From positions 103,829-167,828 of the forward strand of contig NZ_KE383966.1 of the NCBI RefSeq assembly GCF_000422985.1: DNA of 64,000 nucleotides, in the 5' to 3' direction. The notes beneath the pieces were generated by a model. That model saw nothing but the letters and a program-made list of their open reading frames with translations. It did no database searches and had not been told where the DNA came from. The position numbers and the translations under genes are program-made. Positions 51,866 to 61,215 of this stretch are shown piece after piece; position 1 is the first letter of the stretch, and each line of letters starts with the position of its first letter. This DNA is from Erythrobacter cryptus DSM 12079. GTDB lineage: Bacteria; Pseudomonadota; Alphaproteobacteria; Sphingomonadales; Sphingomonadaceae.

Positions 51866-53358
51866 GCACCTATCGCATCCAGGGCGCCACCGGCGAATGG
51901 GAGGTCGTGATCGGCCTTGAAGTCCACGCCCAGATCACCTCCAACGCCAAGCTCTTTTCCGGCGCGGCCACCGCCTTCGGGGCCGAGCCCAACACCCAGG
52001 TCAGCCTCATCGATGCGGCCATGCCGGGGATGCTGCCCGTGCCCAACCGCGAATGCATCCGCCAGGCGGTGCGCACCGGCATGGCGATCGAGGCCAAGAT
52101 CAATCGCTGGAGCCGGTTTGACCGCAAGAACTATTTCTACGCCGATCTGCCGCAGGGCTATCAGATCAGCCAGCTCTATCACCCGCTGGTGGGCGAGGGG
52201 CGGCTGCTGATCGAGGCCGACGAGAAGGCCGGGATCGCCGAGGACAAGTGGATCGGGATCGAGCGCATCCATGTCGAGCAGGATGCCGGCAAGCTGATGC
52301 ACGATCAGCACCCGACGATGAGTTATGTCGACCTGAACCGCGCCGGCGTTGCGCTGATGGAGATCGTCTCGAGGCCCGACATGCGCTCGCCCGCCGAGGC
52401 CGGGGCTTACCTGAGGAAGCTGCGCGCGATCCTGCGCTATGTCGGCAGCTGCGATGGCAACATGGAGGAAGGCTCGCTGCGCGCCGATGTCAACGTCTCG
52501 GTGCGCCGCCCCGGCGAACCCTTCGGCACCCGCACCGAGACCAAGAACGTCAATTCGGTGCGCTTCGTGATGCAGGCGATCGAGCACGAGGCGATGCGTC
52601 AGGTCGATGTGCTCGAAAGCGGCGGCACGGTCGATCAGGAGACCCGCCTGTTCGATCCGGCCACCGGCACCACCCGCACCATGCGCAGCAAGGAAGATGC
52701 GCATGACTATCGCTACTTTCCTGATCCCGATCTCCTGCCGCTCGAGCTGGACGAGGACTTCCTGGCCGAATGCCGCGCTTCGCTCCCGGAACTGCCCGAT
52801 GCCAAGCGCCGCCGCTATATCGAGGTGCTCGGCCTCACCCCCTACAACGCCCGCGAGCTGACCGCCGAGGTCGAAACCTTCGCCCGCTTTGAAACCCTGC
52901 TGGCTGAGACCGCCCGGGCCACCGGCAAGGGGGAGGCAGAGGTCGCAACGCAAGTCGCCAACTGGTCGCTCTCGGTCGCGCCGGGGGTGATCAAGGCGCT
53001 TGGCGATGAAGCCGACCCCGCCAACGCCACGGCGCGCGCGCAGGCCGCCATCCTCGCGATGCAGGACAAGGGCGCAATCAGCGGCGGGCAGGCCAAGGAG
53101 ATCTTCGAGATCGTGATGAAGACCGGCCGCGATCCGGCCGAGATCGCCGAGACCGAGGGGCTGCGGCAGGTCTCCGACACCGGCGCGATCGAGGCGGCGA
53201 TTGCCGCGGTGATCGCCGCCAACGAAGACAAGGTGGCCGAATATCGCGCCGGCAAGGACAAGCTGTTCGGCTTCTTCGTCGGCCAGGTGATGAAGGCGAT
53301 GGCGGGCAAGGCCAATCCGCAGGTGGTCAACCAGCTCCTCAAGGACAAGCTCGGCTGA
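51862..53358 (+). CDS. gatB: Asp/Glu-tRNA amidotransferase subunit B
   Basis: A protein of 498 residues. [50 protein letters not shown] and [20 protein letters not shown] are GatB hallmarks. GatB holds the kinase active site that phosphorylates the misacylated tRNA carboxylate and accepts ammonia; the C-terminal helical tail domain (about 400-498) binds tRNA. ATG 51862 is preceded by AGGA and overlaps the small ORF. Confidence 0.97.
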   Translation: MSTYRIQGATGEWEVVIGLEVHAQITSNAKLFSGAATAFGAEPNTQVSLIDAAMPGMLPVPNRECIRQAVRTGMAIEAKINRWSRFDRKNYFYADLPQGYQISQLYHPLVGEGRLLIEADEKAGIAEDKWIGIERIHVEQDAGKLMHDQHPTMSYVDLNRAGVALMEIVSRPDMRSPAEAGAYLRKLRAILRYVGSCDGNMEEGSLRADVNVSVRRPGEPFGTRTETKNVNSVRFVMQAIEHEAMRQVDVLESGGTVDQETRLFDPATGTTRTMRSKEDAHDYRYFPDPDLLPLELDEDFLAECRASLPELPDAKRRRYIEVLGLTPYNARELTAEVETFARFETLLAETARATGKGEAEVATQVANWSLSVAPGVIKALGDEADPANATARAQAAILAMQDKGAISGGQAKEIFEIVMKTGRDPAEIAETEGLRQVSDTGAIEAAIAAVIAANEDKVAEYRAGKDKLFGFFVGQVMKAMAGKANPQVVNQLLKDKLG

Positions 53359-53369
53359 GCAGCGCCCGC

Positions 53370-53828
53370 ATGGGCCTTGCCGTGGTTCTCGTCGAGCCGC
53401 TGATCCCCGGCAACACCGGGGCGGTGGGGCGCACCTGCGTGGCGCTCGATCTGGAACTCATCCTCATCCACCCGCTGGGCTTCGAGATTTCCGACAAGCG
53501 GGTGAAGCGCTCGGGCCTTGATTACTGGCCGCATGTGCGCCTTGCCGAATTTGCCGATTGGGAGGCCTTCCTCGCCGCGCGCGCGCCGCGGGCCGAGCAG
53601 CTGTTCCTGTTCGAGGAATATGGGCCGCGCTCGTTCTACGAGCCCGAGTATCCCGATGACGCCTTCCTCGTATTCGGCAATGAAACAAAAGGTTTGCCGC
53701 GCAGCATCACCGCACAATATCCTGATCGCCTGTTCCGCCTGCCGATGCGATCCGAGGTGATCCGCTCGCTCAACCTTGCCAACACGGTGTCAGCCGCGGC
53801 CTATCAGGCGCTGCGCGGCAAGATATAG
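53370..53828 (+). CDS. trmL: tRNA (cytidine/uridine-34-2'-O)-methyltransferase TrmL
   Basis: A protein of 152 residues, a minimal SPOUT domain. The three motifs are IPGNTGAVGRTCVAL, VFGNETKGLP and LPMRSEVIRSLNLANTVSAA, which form the trefoil knot that binds S-adenosylmethionine. TrmL methylates the wobble ribose of tRNA-Leu. It follows gatB by 11 bases and is probably in the same transcript. Confidence 0.94.
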   Translation: MGLAVVLVEPLIPGNTGAVGRTCVALDLELILIHPLGFEISDKRVKRSGLDYWPHVRLAEFADWEAFLAARAPRAEQLFLFEEYGPRSFYEPEYPDDAFLVFGNETKGLPRSITAQYPDRLFRLPMRSEVIRSLNLANTVSAAAYQALRGKI

Positions 53829-53892
53829 CTTGCAGCCTCGGGGCAAACCTGCGACGTGCAGCGCCGAGGGGCTTAAAGGGGGCAATCTTTCC

Positions 53893-54504
53893 ATGCCATT
53901 TCTGTCACGCGCGGCGGCGCTGGTGCCGCCGCTCATGCTCGCGCTCGCGCTGCCCGGGGGTGCCCATGCCCAGGCGATCAAGTCCGAGCCGCCGATGCGC
54001 ACCTTCACGGCGGCCGAGATCGAAGCGGTTGCCATGCCCGATCTTGCCTACAAGCCCGATCCGGCGATCGCGGCCGATTTCGACAAGTATTTCTTCTTCC
54101 ATCGCCCCGATACCGATTTCAGCCAGGCCTATGCCGACATCACCGAATGCGATGCGCTGGCAAGCGGGATCAGTTTCTACATGGGGGCCGACAGCGCCGC
54201 GCTGGCCTCGGCCATGGCGCAATATGGGGTGCTCGCCGGCGGGATCGGCGGGGCGATCGGCGGGCTGATGGCCGATGCTATCTTCGGCAGCGCCGAACGC
54301 CGCCGGATCAAGCGCATCAACATGCGCAACTGCATGTTCTACAAGGGCTATGATCGTTATGGTCTGGAAAAGGACAAGTGGCAGGCCTTCCATTTCGAGG
54401 AAGGGCTGAGCCGCGAGAACGCCAAGGACCGCGAGGCCGCGCTGCTCAAGCAGGCGCGCGTCGCCTCCGGCCCGCGCCCGACATATGAGGTGCTTGAACC
54501 ATGA
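53893..54504 (+). CDS. Secreted protein of unknown function
   Basis: A protein of 203 residues. A signal peptide spans about 1-27 (LVPPLMLALALPGGAHA). The mature part has an acidic Tyr/Phe-rich stretch (DFDKYFFFHRPDTDFSQAYA), a Gly-rich hydrophobic stretch (YGVLAGGIGGAIGGLMADAI) reminiscent of small glycine-zipper lipoproteins, and two Cys that could pair. I do not recognise the family. It overlaps the next gene by four bases, so the two are translated together. Confidence 0.75.
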   Translation: MPFLSRAAALVPPLMLALALPGGAHAQAIKSEPPMRTFTAAEIEAVAMPDLAYKPDPAIAADFDKYFFFHRPDTDFSQAYADITECDALASGISFYMGADSAALASAMAQYGVLAGGIGGAIGGLMADAIFGSAERRRIKRINMRNCMFYKGYDRYGLEKDKWQAFHFEEGLSRENAKDREAALLKQARVASGPRPTYEVLEP

Positions 54505-55475
54505 TGCGTCTTGTCTCTTTGCTTGCAGGCGCCCTCGCGCTTGCACTTGCGGCACCTGCGGCAGCCGAGAAGCTCAAGCCCGATATTGCCGAACATCGCC
54601 CGATCGAGCTCAAGAACATCCTCGCCGGCAAGGCGAAGATCGATCCTGCCAAGGCCTATATCTTCATCCGCAGCCCGCGCAATCGCACCAACGGGGTGTT
54701 CCTAAAGACCCCGAGCGCTGAGGAACTGGCCAATTACGAGGCCAAGTGGCGCGAGGAACTGGCCGATGCGCGCGAGGACTATCCCGGCCAGCTGCGCCGC
54801 TGGGAGCTGGAGGCGCAGAGCGGGCGCAAGCGCGGGCCAAAGCCGGTCGAGCCGACCGAGGAGAGCTTTGCCATCGCCCCGATCGATCTGCGCATGATCG
54901 TCGCCTTTGGCCCGCAATTCGTGTTCGACAAGACCGAGGGGCCGGACAAGAGCTTCAGCTATCTGATCGAGGTCGAGCCGGGCGAATATACCTATCTCGG
55001 CCCGATCTTCTACCTGCCCGGCACGCAGATCTTCGGCACCTGCTATTGCATGGGCTCGGTTCGCTTCGAGGCCCGCGCCGGCGTCATCACTTCGCTCGGC
55101 GATTTCCTCAGCCTCGACTGGGCGGATCGCGCGGCGCTCGCGCAATCGACCATCGAGCGCAAGTTGCTGCCCGATCGTCCGGCGCGCGCCACCGACTGGA
55201 GCCTGCCCGCGAGCCTCGCGCAATATCCCGGCGCGCCGGCGCAGCTGCGCGCGGCGGGCAAGCGCGACAACGTGCTTTCCGTGCTGGTCGGGCGGATCCC
55301 GCCGGTGCCGGGGGTGCTGGCCTATGAGCGCGACGTGCCGATCGATCTGGTCGGCCTGGCCGAGGCCGAGGCCGAGGCCCGTGCCCGCGCCGCGGCTGTG
55401 AGCGAGGTGAGCGCGATGGCCGAGGAAGCGCCTGCCGAAGCGGTGGGCGCGCCTATTCCAGCCCCAGCGCCTTGA
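54501..55475 (+). CDS. Secreted protein of unknown function, paired with the preceding gene
   Basis: A protein of 324 residues. Signal peptide about 1-22 (LLAGALALALAAPAAA). The mature part reads as a beta-rich domain (AYIFIRSPRNRTNGVFLKTP; FAIAPIDLRMIVAFGPQFVF; FSYLIEVEPGEYTYLGPIFY) with a CYC pair, then an Ala/Glu-rich tail. I recognise no family. It overlaps the upstream gene start and its last 23 bases overlap the convergent TolC-like gene. Confidence 0.75.
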   Translation: MMRLVSLLAGALALALAAPAAAEKLKPDIAEHRPIELKNILAGKAKIDPAKAYIFIRSPRNRTNGVFLKTPSAEELANYEAKWREELADAREDYPGQLRRWELEAQSGRKRGPKPVEPTEESFAIAPIDLRMIVAFGPQFVFDKTEGPDKSFSYLIEVEPGEYTYLGPIFYLPGTQIFGTCYCMGSVRFEARAGVITSLGDFLSLDWADRAALAQSTIERKLLPDRPARATDWSLPASLAQYPGAPAQLRAAGKRDNVLSVLVGRIPPVPGVLAYERDVPIDLVGLAEAEAEARARAAAVSEVSAMAEEAPAEAVGAPIPAPAP

Positions 55476-56958
55476 GGTTCATCGTCGCCGCGTTGTAGCT
55501 CGCTTCGGCGAGCCGGGCGTTGAGATCGGCGCGGATCGCGCCAATCTGGGCATTGGCCGCGGTTTCCTCGCGGGCGTTGACGAGGAAGAACTCGCCCGCG
55601 CCGAGGCGAAAACGGGTGCGCTCGGCCTGCACCATGGCATTGGCCTGCTTGACCTCGGCATCGGCAAGTTCACCGAGCTTGAGCGCGGCGGTGAGGTTGG
55701 CGATGATATTGGCGACATCGGTGGCGACCTGGTCGGCGATGCGGCGCTGGCGCAGCTCGGTCTCGCGCAGCTCGGCCTCGGCGCGCTGCAAGGCCCCGCG
55801 CGCCTGGCGGCGCTGGAGCGGCACCGAGAAGGTGAGGCCGACCACGGTGTCGGTCGAAGCGAACCCCGCACCCCCTGCGCCCACCGGGCCGAAATCGCGC
55901 GACAGCTCGACGCTGGCATCGAGCCGGGGCATGAGATCGTTGCGCCTGAGCGCCACCCGGTTGACCGCCCGCTCGAGCGCGAGGCGGAAGGCGGCAAGCT
56001 CGGGCCGGTTCGCCAGCACCTCAGCGAGCGGCACGGTGAGCAGCTTCTCTGCCGGCGGAATCGCGGCGAGCGTGCCGGGATCGGGCAATTGTTCGCGCGT
56101 GGGCACGATCATCCGCCCGTCCTCGCCGCGCAGATAGAAGCCGAGGCTGTTGGCCGCGACGGCAAAGTTGCGCTTGGCTTCTTCCAGCAGGGTGCGGCGG
56201 CGCAGCAGGTTCTGCTCGTTCTCGGTGAGCGCGATGCGCGCCCGCGCGCCTTCGCCAACCTCGCGCGCAAGGCCGATCTGGCGCGCCTCGGCGATCTCGA
56301 GCAGTTCCTCGAACACCCGGATCTCCTCGCCCGCCGCCACCCAGCGCCAATAGGCGCGCAGCGCCTCGTGCTGGACATTGAGCTTGACCAGCATGACATC
56401 GAGCCGCGCCTGGCTCGCGGCAAGGCGGGTGTCCTCGATGGCGAAGCGCCGCGCATCGATGTCGCGGCCGCGCAGCAGTGCAAACAGCGCCCCCACCTTC
56501 ACTTCGCCGAGGCGGTTGGTGTTGAACTCGTTCTCGTAAGTCGGAAAGGTGCCGTCCGACAGGCGGTAGCTGGCAAACACCTCGGCACCATAGGGGCGCA
56601 GCGGCTGGCGCGCCTCGGCCTTGCCATAGCCGCCGGAGTAAAAGCCCGTCAGCCGGTCGTAATATTCGCCCTTGAGCATGAGGTCGAAGGCCCCGTCGGC
56701 GCCGAGCTGATCGGCGCGCGCGGCGGCCTCGCGCTCGAAGGCCTCGAGGATCGCCGGGAAGGTGAGCGCCGAGGAGCGCAGCACCGCCTCGGGCAGGAGC
56801 GGGCCTCGGGTGAGCGCGGCCTCGAGCGGATCGCCGAGCGGGGCGATGTCCTGCGCCGCGCCCGGGGCCGGGGCGAGCACCAGCGCCAGCAGCGCCGTGC
56901 CGATCGCGGCCTTGCCGGCCAGCGCGCCGAGCCTTGTGCGAGCCGCTGCGCGCGCCAT
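55453..56958 (-). CDS. TolC-family outer membrane efflux protein
   Basis: A protein of 501 residues. Signal peptide about 1-35 (IGTALLALVLAPAPGAAQ). The body has two repeated halves of long amphipathic helices and short barrel strands typical of outer membrane efflux proteins (LTENEQNLLRRRTLLEEAKR; RRIADQVATDVANIIANLTA). The trimer would form the outer-membrane duct. It begins two bases after the HlyD-like gene ends, so TolC, HlyD and ABC genes form one operon. Confidence 0.92.
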   Translation of the reverse strand: MARAAARTRLGALAGKAAIGTALLALVLAPAPGAAQDIAPLGDPLEAALTRGPLLPEAVLRSSALTFPAILEAFEREAAARADQLGADGAFDLMLKGEYYDRLTGFYSGGYGKAEARQPLRPYGAEVFASYRLSDGTFPTYENEFNTNRLGEVKVGALFALLRGRDIDARRFAIEDTRLAASQARLDVMLVKLNVQHEALRAYWRWVAAGEEIRVFEELLEIAEARQIGLAREVGEGARARIALTENEQNLLRRRTLLEEAKRNFAVAANSLGFYLRGEDGRMIVPTREQLPDPGTLAAIPPAEKLLTVPLAEVLANRPELAAFRLALERAVNRVALRRNDLMPRLDASVELSRDFGPVGAGGAGFASTDTVVGLTFSVPLQRRQARGALQRAEAELRETELRQRRIADQVATDVANIIANLTAALKLGELADAEVKQANAMVQAERTRFRLGAGEFFLVNAREETAANAQIGAIRADLNARLAEASYNAATMNLKALGLE

Positions 56959-56960
56959 CG

Positions 56961-57992
56961 CTACTTGGCCTGGGCCGTGCCCTCGCCCTGGGGCAATTCG
57001 GGCGGGAAATTGTTGAGCTGGCGCCAGATCTCGTAGCCCACCGGCACGGTTTCGAGCAGGATCCAGGCCTGCACCGCGGCGCCGAAGCGGACATAGCGCT
57101 CGGCCGGCCAGCGCTCGCCTTCGCTGCGGTCTTCTTCGATCAGCACCCGGAAGCGCCCGTCGATCTGGGCCGATTGATCGACCGCCAGCACCTTGCCGCC
57201 AAAGGTGCCGACCGCGGTCGAGGGCCAGCCCGAAAACTGCACCGCGGGCCAGCCTTCGAACTGGATGCGGGCCTTGTCCCCGGGCTTGACCAGCGCCACG
57301 TCGCGCCCGTCGATGAAGATCTCGATCACCCGCTGGGCATTGGCCGGAACGAAGGTGGCAAGCACGTCGCCGGCCTTGATGAAGGTCGAGGCATCCCCGG
57401 CGTTGAGGCTCTGGATGAAGCCATCGCGCGGGGCGCGCACGATCTGTTCGGATTGGCGGGCGATGTTGACATCGGCACGGTTGAGCGCGGCCTGGGCCGC
57501 GGCGACCTGGCCCTCGCGCTCGGCGATGCGGATCTGCGCCTGTTCATAGTCGCGCCGCGCGGCAAGCCCGGCCTCGTAAAGTTCGCGGGTGCGCCGTTCG
57601 TCGATCTTGGCGGTGGCGAGCGCCGACTGGGCGGCCTGCAATTGCAGCGCCAGCTGGGCGCGCTCGGCCTCCAGGCGCTCGATCAGCTGCGGGTCGATAT
57701 CGGTGATCCTGACGATCGGATCGCCCTTCTTCACCGTGCTGCCATCGCGCACATACCATTCCTCGATCCGCCCCGGCACCAGTGCGTTGATGTCCTGCTT
57801 GCGCTCGTTGGGGCTGAGCGTGGTGATCACGCCATAGCCCGAGGTGGTCTGCACCCAGGGCACATAGATGAGGAAGGCGATCGTGATGACGATCGCCGCC
57901 AGAAGCCCCACGAACACCACCCGCATCACCCGCGGGGTGCGGATCGCGGCGAGCGTGGTGAAATGGGCCATGTCCCGATCAAGCGTGGCCAT
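56961..57992 (-). CDS. HlyD-family periplasmic adaptor
   Basis: A protein of 343 residues. One membrane segment (about 24-45) is followed by a lipoyl/biotinyl-type beta-hairpin (DINALVPGRIEEWYVRDGST; VKKGDPIVRITD), a long coiled coil (about 105-190, with heptads in LERLEAERAQLALQLQAAQS) and the second lipoyl half (IVRAPRDGFIQSLNAGD), then a beta-barrel. It would bridge the inner-membrane ABC protein and the TolC duct. It starts two bases after the ABC gene ends. Confidence 0.93.
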   Translation of the reverse strand: MATLDRDMAHFTTLAAIRTPRVMRVVFVGLLAAIVITIAFLIYVPWVQTTSGYGVITTLSPNERKQDINALVPGRIEEWYVRDGSTVKKGDPIVRITDIDPQLIERLEAERAQLALQLQAAQSALATAKIDERRTRELYEAGLAARRDYEQAQIRIAEREGQVAAAQAALNRADVNIARQSEQIVRAPRDGFIQSLNAGDASTFIKAGDVLATFVPANAQRVIEIFIDGRDVALVKPGDKARIQFEGWPAVQFSGWPSTAVGTFGGKVLAVDQSAQIDGRFRVLIEEDRSEGERWPAERYVRFGAAVQAWILLETVPVGYEIWRQLNNFPPELPQGEGTAQAK

Positions 57993-57994
57993 GT

Positions 57995-59749
57995 TCAGCG
58001 CCCTCCTGCTTCATGCGCGGCGCCGGGGGCGGCGAGCGCCTGCTGCCCCGCCGTTACCGCGGCGCGGAATTCCTCGAAATTGTCGAAGAAGCGCTGCTGG
58101 CGCGCTTCGAGATAGAGGAAGCGGTCAAATCCGAGGTCGATGCGGCGGTTGGAGAAGTAGATCACGGTCGAATAGGCCTGTTCCCTGAGCACCCGCACCG
58201 CGCGGCTGAGCGGTTCGGGATCGAGCAGGTCGAACAGGCGGCTGAGCACCAGGATGCGCGGCGCCTCGAGCAGGGCATTGGCAAGCTTCAATTGCTGCAG
58301 CTCCACCGCCGAGAGCGGAAAGCCGGTCGAGGCGATCGGGGTGTCGAGCCCCTTCTCGAAGGTGGCGATGGTGCCGGCCAGGCCCACGGTCTCGAGCGCC
58401 TCGATCATCCGCCGCGGCGCGGTGTCCTTGCACGAGAGCGCGAGATATTCGCGGATGGTCATCTCCACGAAGGTCGGTCGGTCGAGCACGTGGACATTCT
58501 TGCGCAGGTGATGTGCTTCGATGTCCTTGATGTCGATCCCGCCGAGCGTGGCATAGCCGCCTTCGGGCAGGGCGTGCATCTTCAACAGATTCGTGAACAG
58601 CCGCTGCACCCCGTGGTGGCTGGTATCGGCCATGATGATCGCGCCCGAGGGGATGGTGAGGTCAAACTGCGCCTGCTCGTGCCGGGCGAGGCCCTTCACC
58701 CCCTTCATCACGATGGTGTGATCGGGCCCGTCGAAGGGATCGGCGCCCTTGGGCTGCTCCTGCTCGACCTGGTAGAACAGCGAGATCTCCTCGACCGCGG
58801 CAAACAGGTCGTAGAAATAGGAGAGGTAGGTGCCAAGCTGCGACACCCCGACAAAGGCGGCCGAAAGCACCAGCTCGGCCGCCACCAGCTGGCCGAGCGT
58901 CAGCTCGTTCTGGATCACCAGCCAGCCGCCAAGGCCGAGCAGCGCCGCGCTCGCCGCGGCATACATCAGCAGGAAGGCGATGGTCTGCGAGAACAGCTGG
59001 CGGAAGTGCCGCTTGCGCTCGATGATGTAATCGCGGGTGAAATCATCGGTCTTGTCGAGCGCATAGTCGATCCGGCGCTGCGACTTGAAGAAGCCGTTGG
59101 ACCCGCCGATGCTCTCCAGCCAGGCGGCGGTCTTGTGCTTGGCGTGGCTGAGATCGACCGCGGTGCGCAGCGCGCGGCTGCCCCACACCAGCCAGATCGC
59201 CCAGATGAGCGCGATCATGACCAGGGTGAAGGCAAGGAAATAGGGGTGATAGAGCGAGACCAGCACGAAGCCGACCGCGATCTGCAGGAGCACGGTGAAC
59301 CCGCCGATGAACAGGTTGGGCACCAGCGACTGGACATAGACGACATCGAAATAGCGGTTGAACAGCGCGCTTTGCTTGACGTCGCCGAAGAAGGGGTTCT
59401 GGGCATAGACCGAGATCAGCGAAATCTCGGCCACCATGCGCGCATAAAAGCGCCGGGCAAACAGCTCGAGCAGGTGGATGCGCAGGGCATAAAGCAGGCT
59501 CGAGATCACCAGCAGCCCGAACAGGGTGAGCGAGAGCACCACCAGCGGCGCGGTGAGCGCGGTGTTGGCGATGGTGTTGATGAGCATCTGCACCGAGATC
59601 GGGGTGGCCAGGCTGAGCAGGCTGATGCCCACCCCATAAACCGCGGCAAGCCAGTAGAAATTGGCCTCGGGCTTGAGGATGTCGAAGAAGATCCGGAAGA
59701 ACTGTGCCAGCGAAAGCTGGGCACCGTAACTTTGGCCTGATCCTGCCAT
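57995..59749 (-). CDS. ABC exporter-like protein with degenerate ATPase domain
   Basis: A protein of 584 residues with the plan of a half-size ABC exporter: six membrane segments (about 30-320) then a nucleotide-binding fold (about 345-560). The fold is recognisable (FDLTIPSGAIIM; the strand TLGGIDIKDIEAHHLRKNVH; MTIREYLAL), but every catalytic motif is gone. The Walker A position reads ADTSHHGVQRLF, with no Gly-Lys-Thr/Ser. The signature reads LSAVELQQ. Walker B ends in VLSRLFD, lacking Asp-Glu. The switch His position reads FSNRR. The frame is intact, so it is not a pseudogene. It is first in an operon with HlyD- and TolC-like genes. ATP hydrolysis by this chain alone seems unlikely. Confidence 0.9.
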   Translation of the reverse strand: MAGSGQSYGAQLSLAQFFRIFFDILKPEANFYWLAAVYGVGISLLSLATPISVQMLINTIANTALTAPLVVLSLTLFGLLVISSLLYALRIHLLELFARRFYARMVAEISLISVYAQNPFFGDVKQSALFNRYFDVVYVQSLVPNLFIGGFTVLLQIAVGFVLVSLYHPYFLAFTLVMIALIWAIWLVWGSRALRTAVDLSHAKHKTAAWLESIGGSNGFFKSQRRIDYALDKTDDFTRDYIIERKRHFRQLFSQTIAFLLMYAAASAALLGLGGWLVIQNELTLGQLVAAELVLSAAFVGVSQLGTYLSYFYDLFAAVEEISLFYQVEQEQPKGADPFDGPDHTIVMKGVKGLARHEQAQFDLTIPSGAIIMADTSHHGVQRLFTNLLKMHALPEGGYATLGGIDIKDIEAHHLRKNVHVLDRPTFVEMTIREYLALSCKDTAPRRMIEALETVGLAGTIATFEKGLDTPIASTGFPLSAVELQQLKLANALLEAPRILVLSRLFDLLDPEPLSRAVRVLREQAYSTVIYFSNRRIDLGFDRFLYLEARQQRFFDNFEEFRAAVTAGQQALAAPGAAHEAGGR

Positions 59750-60051
59750 GACAGCCCTTTTCCGCTCCGAAATCCGTTTCCCGCACCATCAGCCCGGCGA
59801 CCAGGGGCAATGTCCGCGCCGCGTGATTGTATGGCGCGCAACACCCTGCCTGTGCAAGCGATCAATCGCCCAGCCCGCTGGCGGTTCCGAGGCCGGGCGC
59901 ATCTGCAAGCCTTTGAAGATCGGCAGAGTGTTCCCACCCGGTGAGACGATGTATCGCGCGGCGCCCGTTAGCGGGCGAAGCTTGCGCCGGGATGAACGAT
60001 CCCGCAATGCCGGGGCGGTCTTGAGCGCGCAAGGCGAGGGCAGGAGGGGCA
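59750..60051. other. Divergent gap of 302 bases
   Basis: This gap separates the divergent ABC exporter-like and flavoprotein genes. It holds no open frame that looks coding. One perfect hairpin, CGCCCG-TTAG-CGGGCG (59962-59977), is present about 75 bases before the flavoprotein start. Promoters for both genes must lie here or nearby, but none is convincing by eye. Confidence 0.5.
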
Positions 60052-61170
60052 ATGGGCCGTGAGCTGGTGCTGGTGGGGGGCGGCCATGCCCACGTGGCGG
60101 TGCTGGCCGACTGGATCGCCCGCGGCGCGCCTGCCGGCGTGCGCGCGGTGCTGCTCAGCCCCGAGCGCCATCTTCTCTATTCGGGCATGGTGCCGGGCTG
60201 GCTGGCCGGCCAGCATGGCGCTGGCGCGGGCCGCGTCGATCTTGCCGCTCTCGCCGCGCGCGCGGGGATCGCGTGGCTGGCCGATCGCTGCAGCGGGATC
60301 GATGCCGCGGCGCGGATCGTCATCACTGCGGGCGGGCGCAGGCTTGCCTTTGATGTCGCCGCGCTCGATTGCGGCGGCGTGGGTCGCGGGGCGGCGCTGA
60401 TCGGTGATGATCCGCGCCTTATCGACGTGCGCCCGATCAGCGCCTTTGCCGAGAGCCTTGCCGCCCAGATGCTCACCGGCCATGTGGTGGTGGCAGGCGG
60501 CGGGGCGGGGGGCGTGGAACTGGCCTTTGCCCTGCGCAACCGCGCTGGCGCCGCGCCGCGCCCGGCGGTGACGCTGGTGGCAGGCGCTGCCGGCCTGCTC
60601 CCTGGCTTTGCCCCCGGCGTCAGGGCGCGCGCCGCGCGGGCGCTGGCGCGGCAGGGGATCGCACTGATCGCAGCAGACGCGCGCATCGCGGGCGGGAAGG
60701 TGATGGCGGGAGGCCGCAGCCTCGAGCCGGTTGATGGCCTTGTCGCTGCACTCGGCAGCGCCGCGCCGCCGTGGCTCGGCACCAGCGGGCTGGCGCTTGA
60801 TGCGGCGGGCTTCGTGCTGGTCGATGCGCGGCAGCGCTCGGTGTCGCACCCCCATGTGTTTGCCGCGGGCGATGTTGCCGCGCGGGCCGACCGGGCGCTC
60901 GCCCATTCGGGGGTGCACGCGGTGCGCGCCGGGCCGGTGCTCGCCGCCAATCTGCGCGCGGCGCTTGCGGGCAAGGCGCCGCGCGCTGCCTATCGCCCGC
61001 GCCGCCATAGCCTCTATCTCCTCAACACCGGCGATGGCCGGGCAATCGCAAGCTATGGCCCGCTTGCGACCGAAGGGCGCTGGGTGCTGGCGCTCAAGCA
61101 CGCCATCGACAAGCGCTGGATTGCGAAATACGCCGCGCTGGCAAGTGGTAAGCAATCCGGTGGCGCGTAA
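60052..61170 (+). CDS. FAD-dependent oxidoreductase, NDH-2/TIGR03169-like
   Basis: A protein of 372 residues with two dinucleotide-binding folds. The FAD motif VGGGHAHVAVLAD is at residues 8-20, the NAD(P)H motif VVAGGGAGGVELA at about 145-157, and the second FAD motif HVFAAGDVAA near 280. The GGGHAHV start is typical of the TIGR03169 group, which in some bacteria is fused to or next to selenide-water dikinase; no selD is seen here. It may be a type II NADH-quinone reductase. The reductase fusion follows after 45 bases. Confidence 0.85.
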   Translation: MGRELVLVGGGHAHVAVLADWIARGAPAGVRAVLLSPERHLLYSGMVPGWLAGQHGAGAGRVDLAALAARAGIAWLADRCSGIDAAARIVITAGGRRLAFDVAALDCGGVGRGAALIGDDPRLIDVRPISAFAESLAAQMLTGHVVVAGGGAGGVELAFALRNRAGAAPRPAVTLVAGAAGLLPGFAPGVRARAARALARQGIALIAADARIAGGKVMAGGRSLEPVDGLVAALGSAAPPWLGTSGLALDAAGFVLVDARQRSVSHPHVFAAGDVAARADRALAHSGVHAVRAGPVLAANLRAALAGKAPRAAYRPRRHSLYLLNTGDGRAIASYGPLATEGRWVLALKHAIDKRWIAKYAALASGKQSGGA

Positions 61171-61215
61171 CCGCGCGCCCGGGCGGGGCGAACCCTTGGG
61201 CAAGGGAGATCAGCG

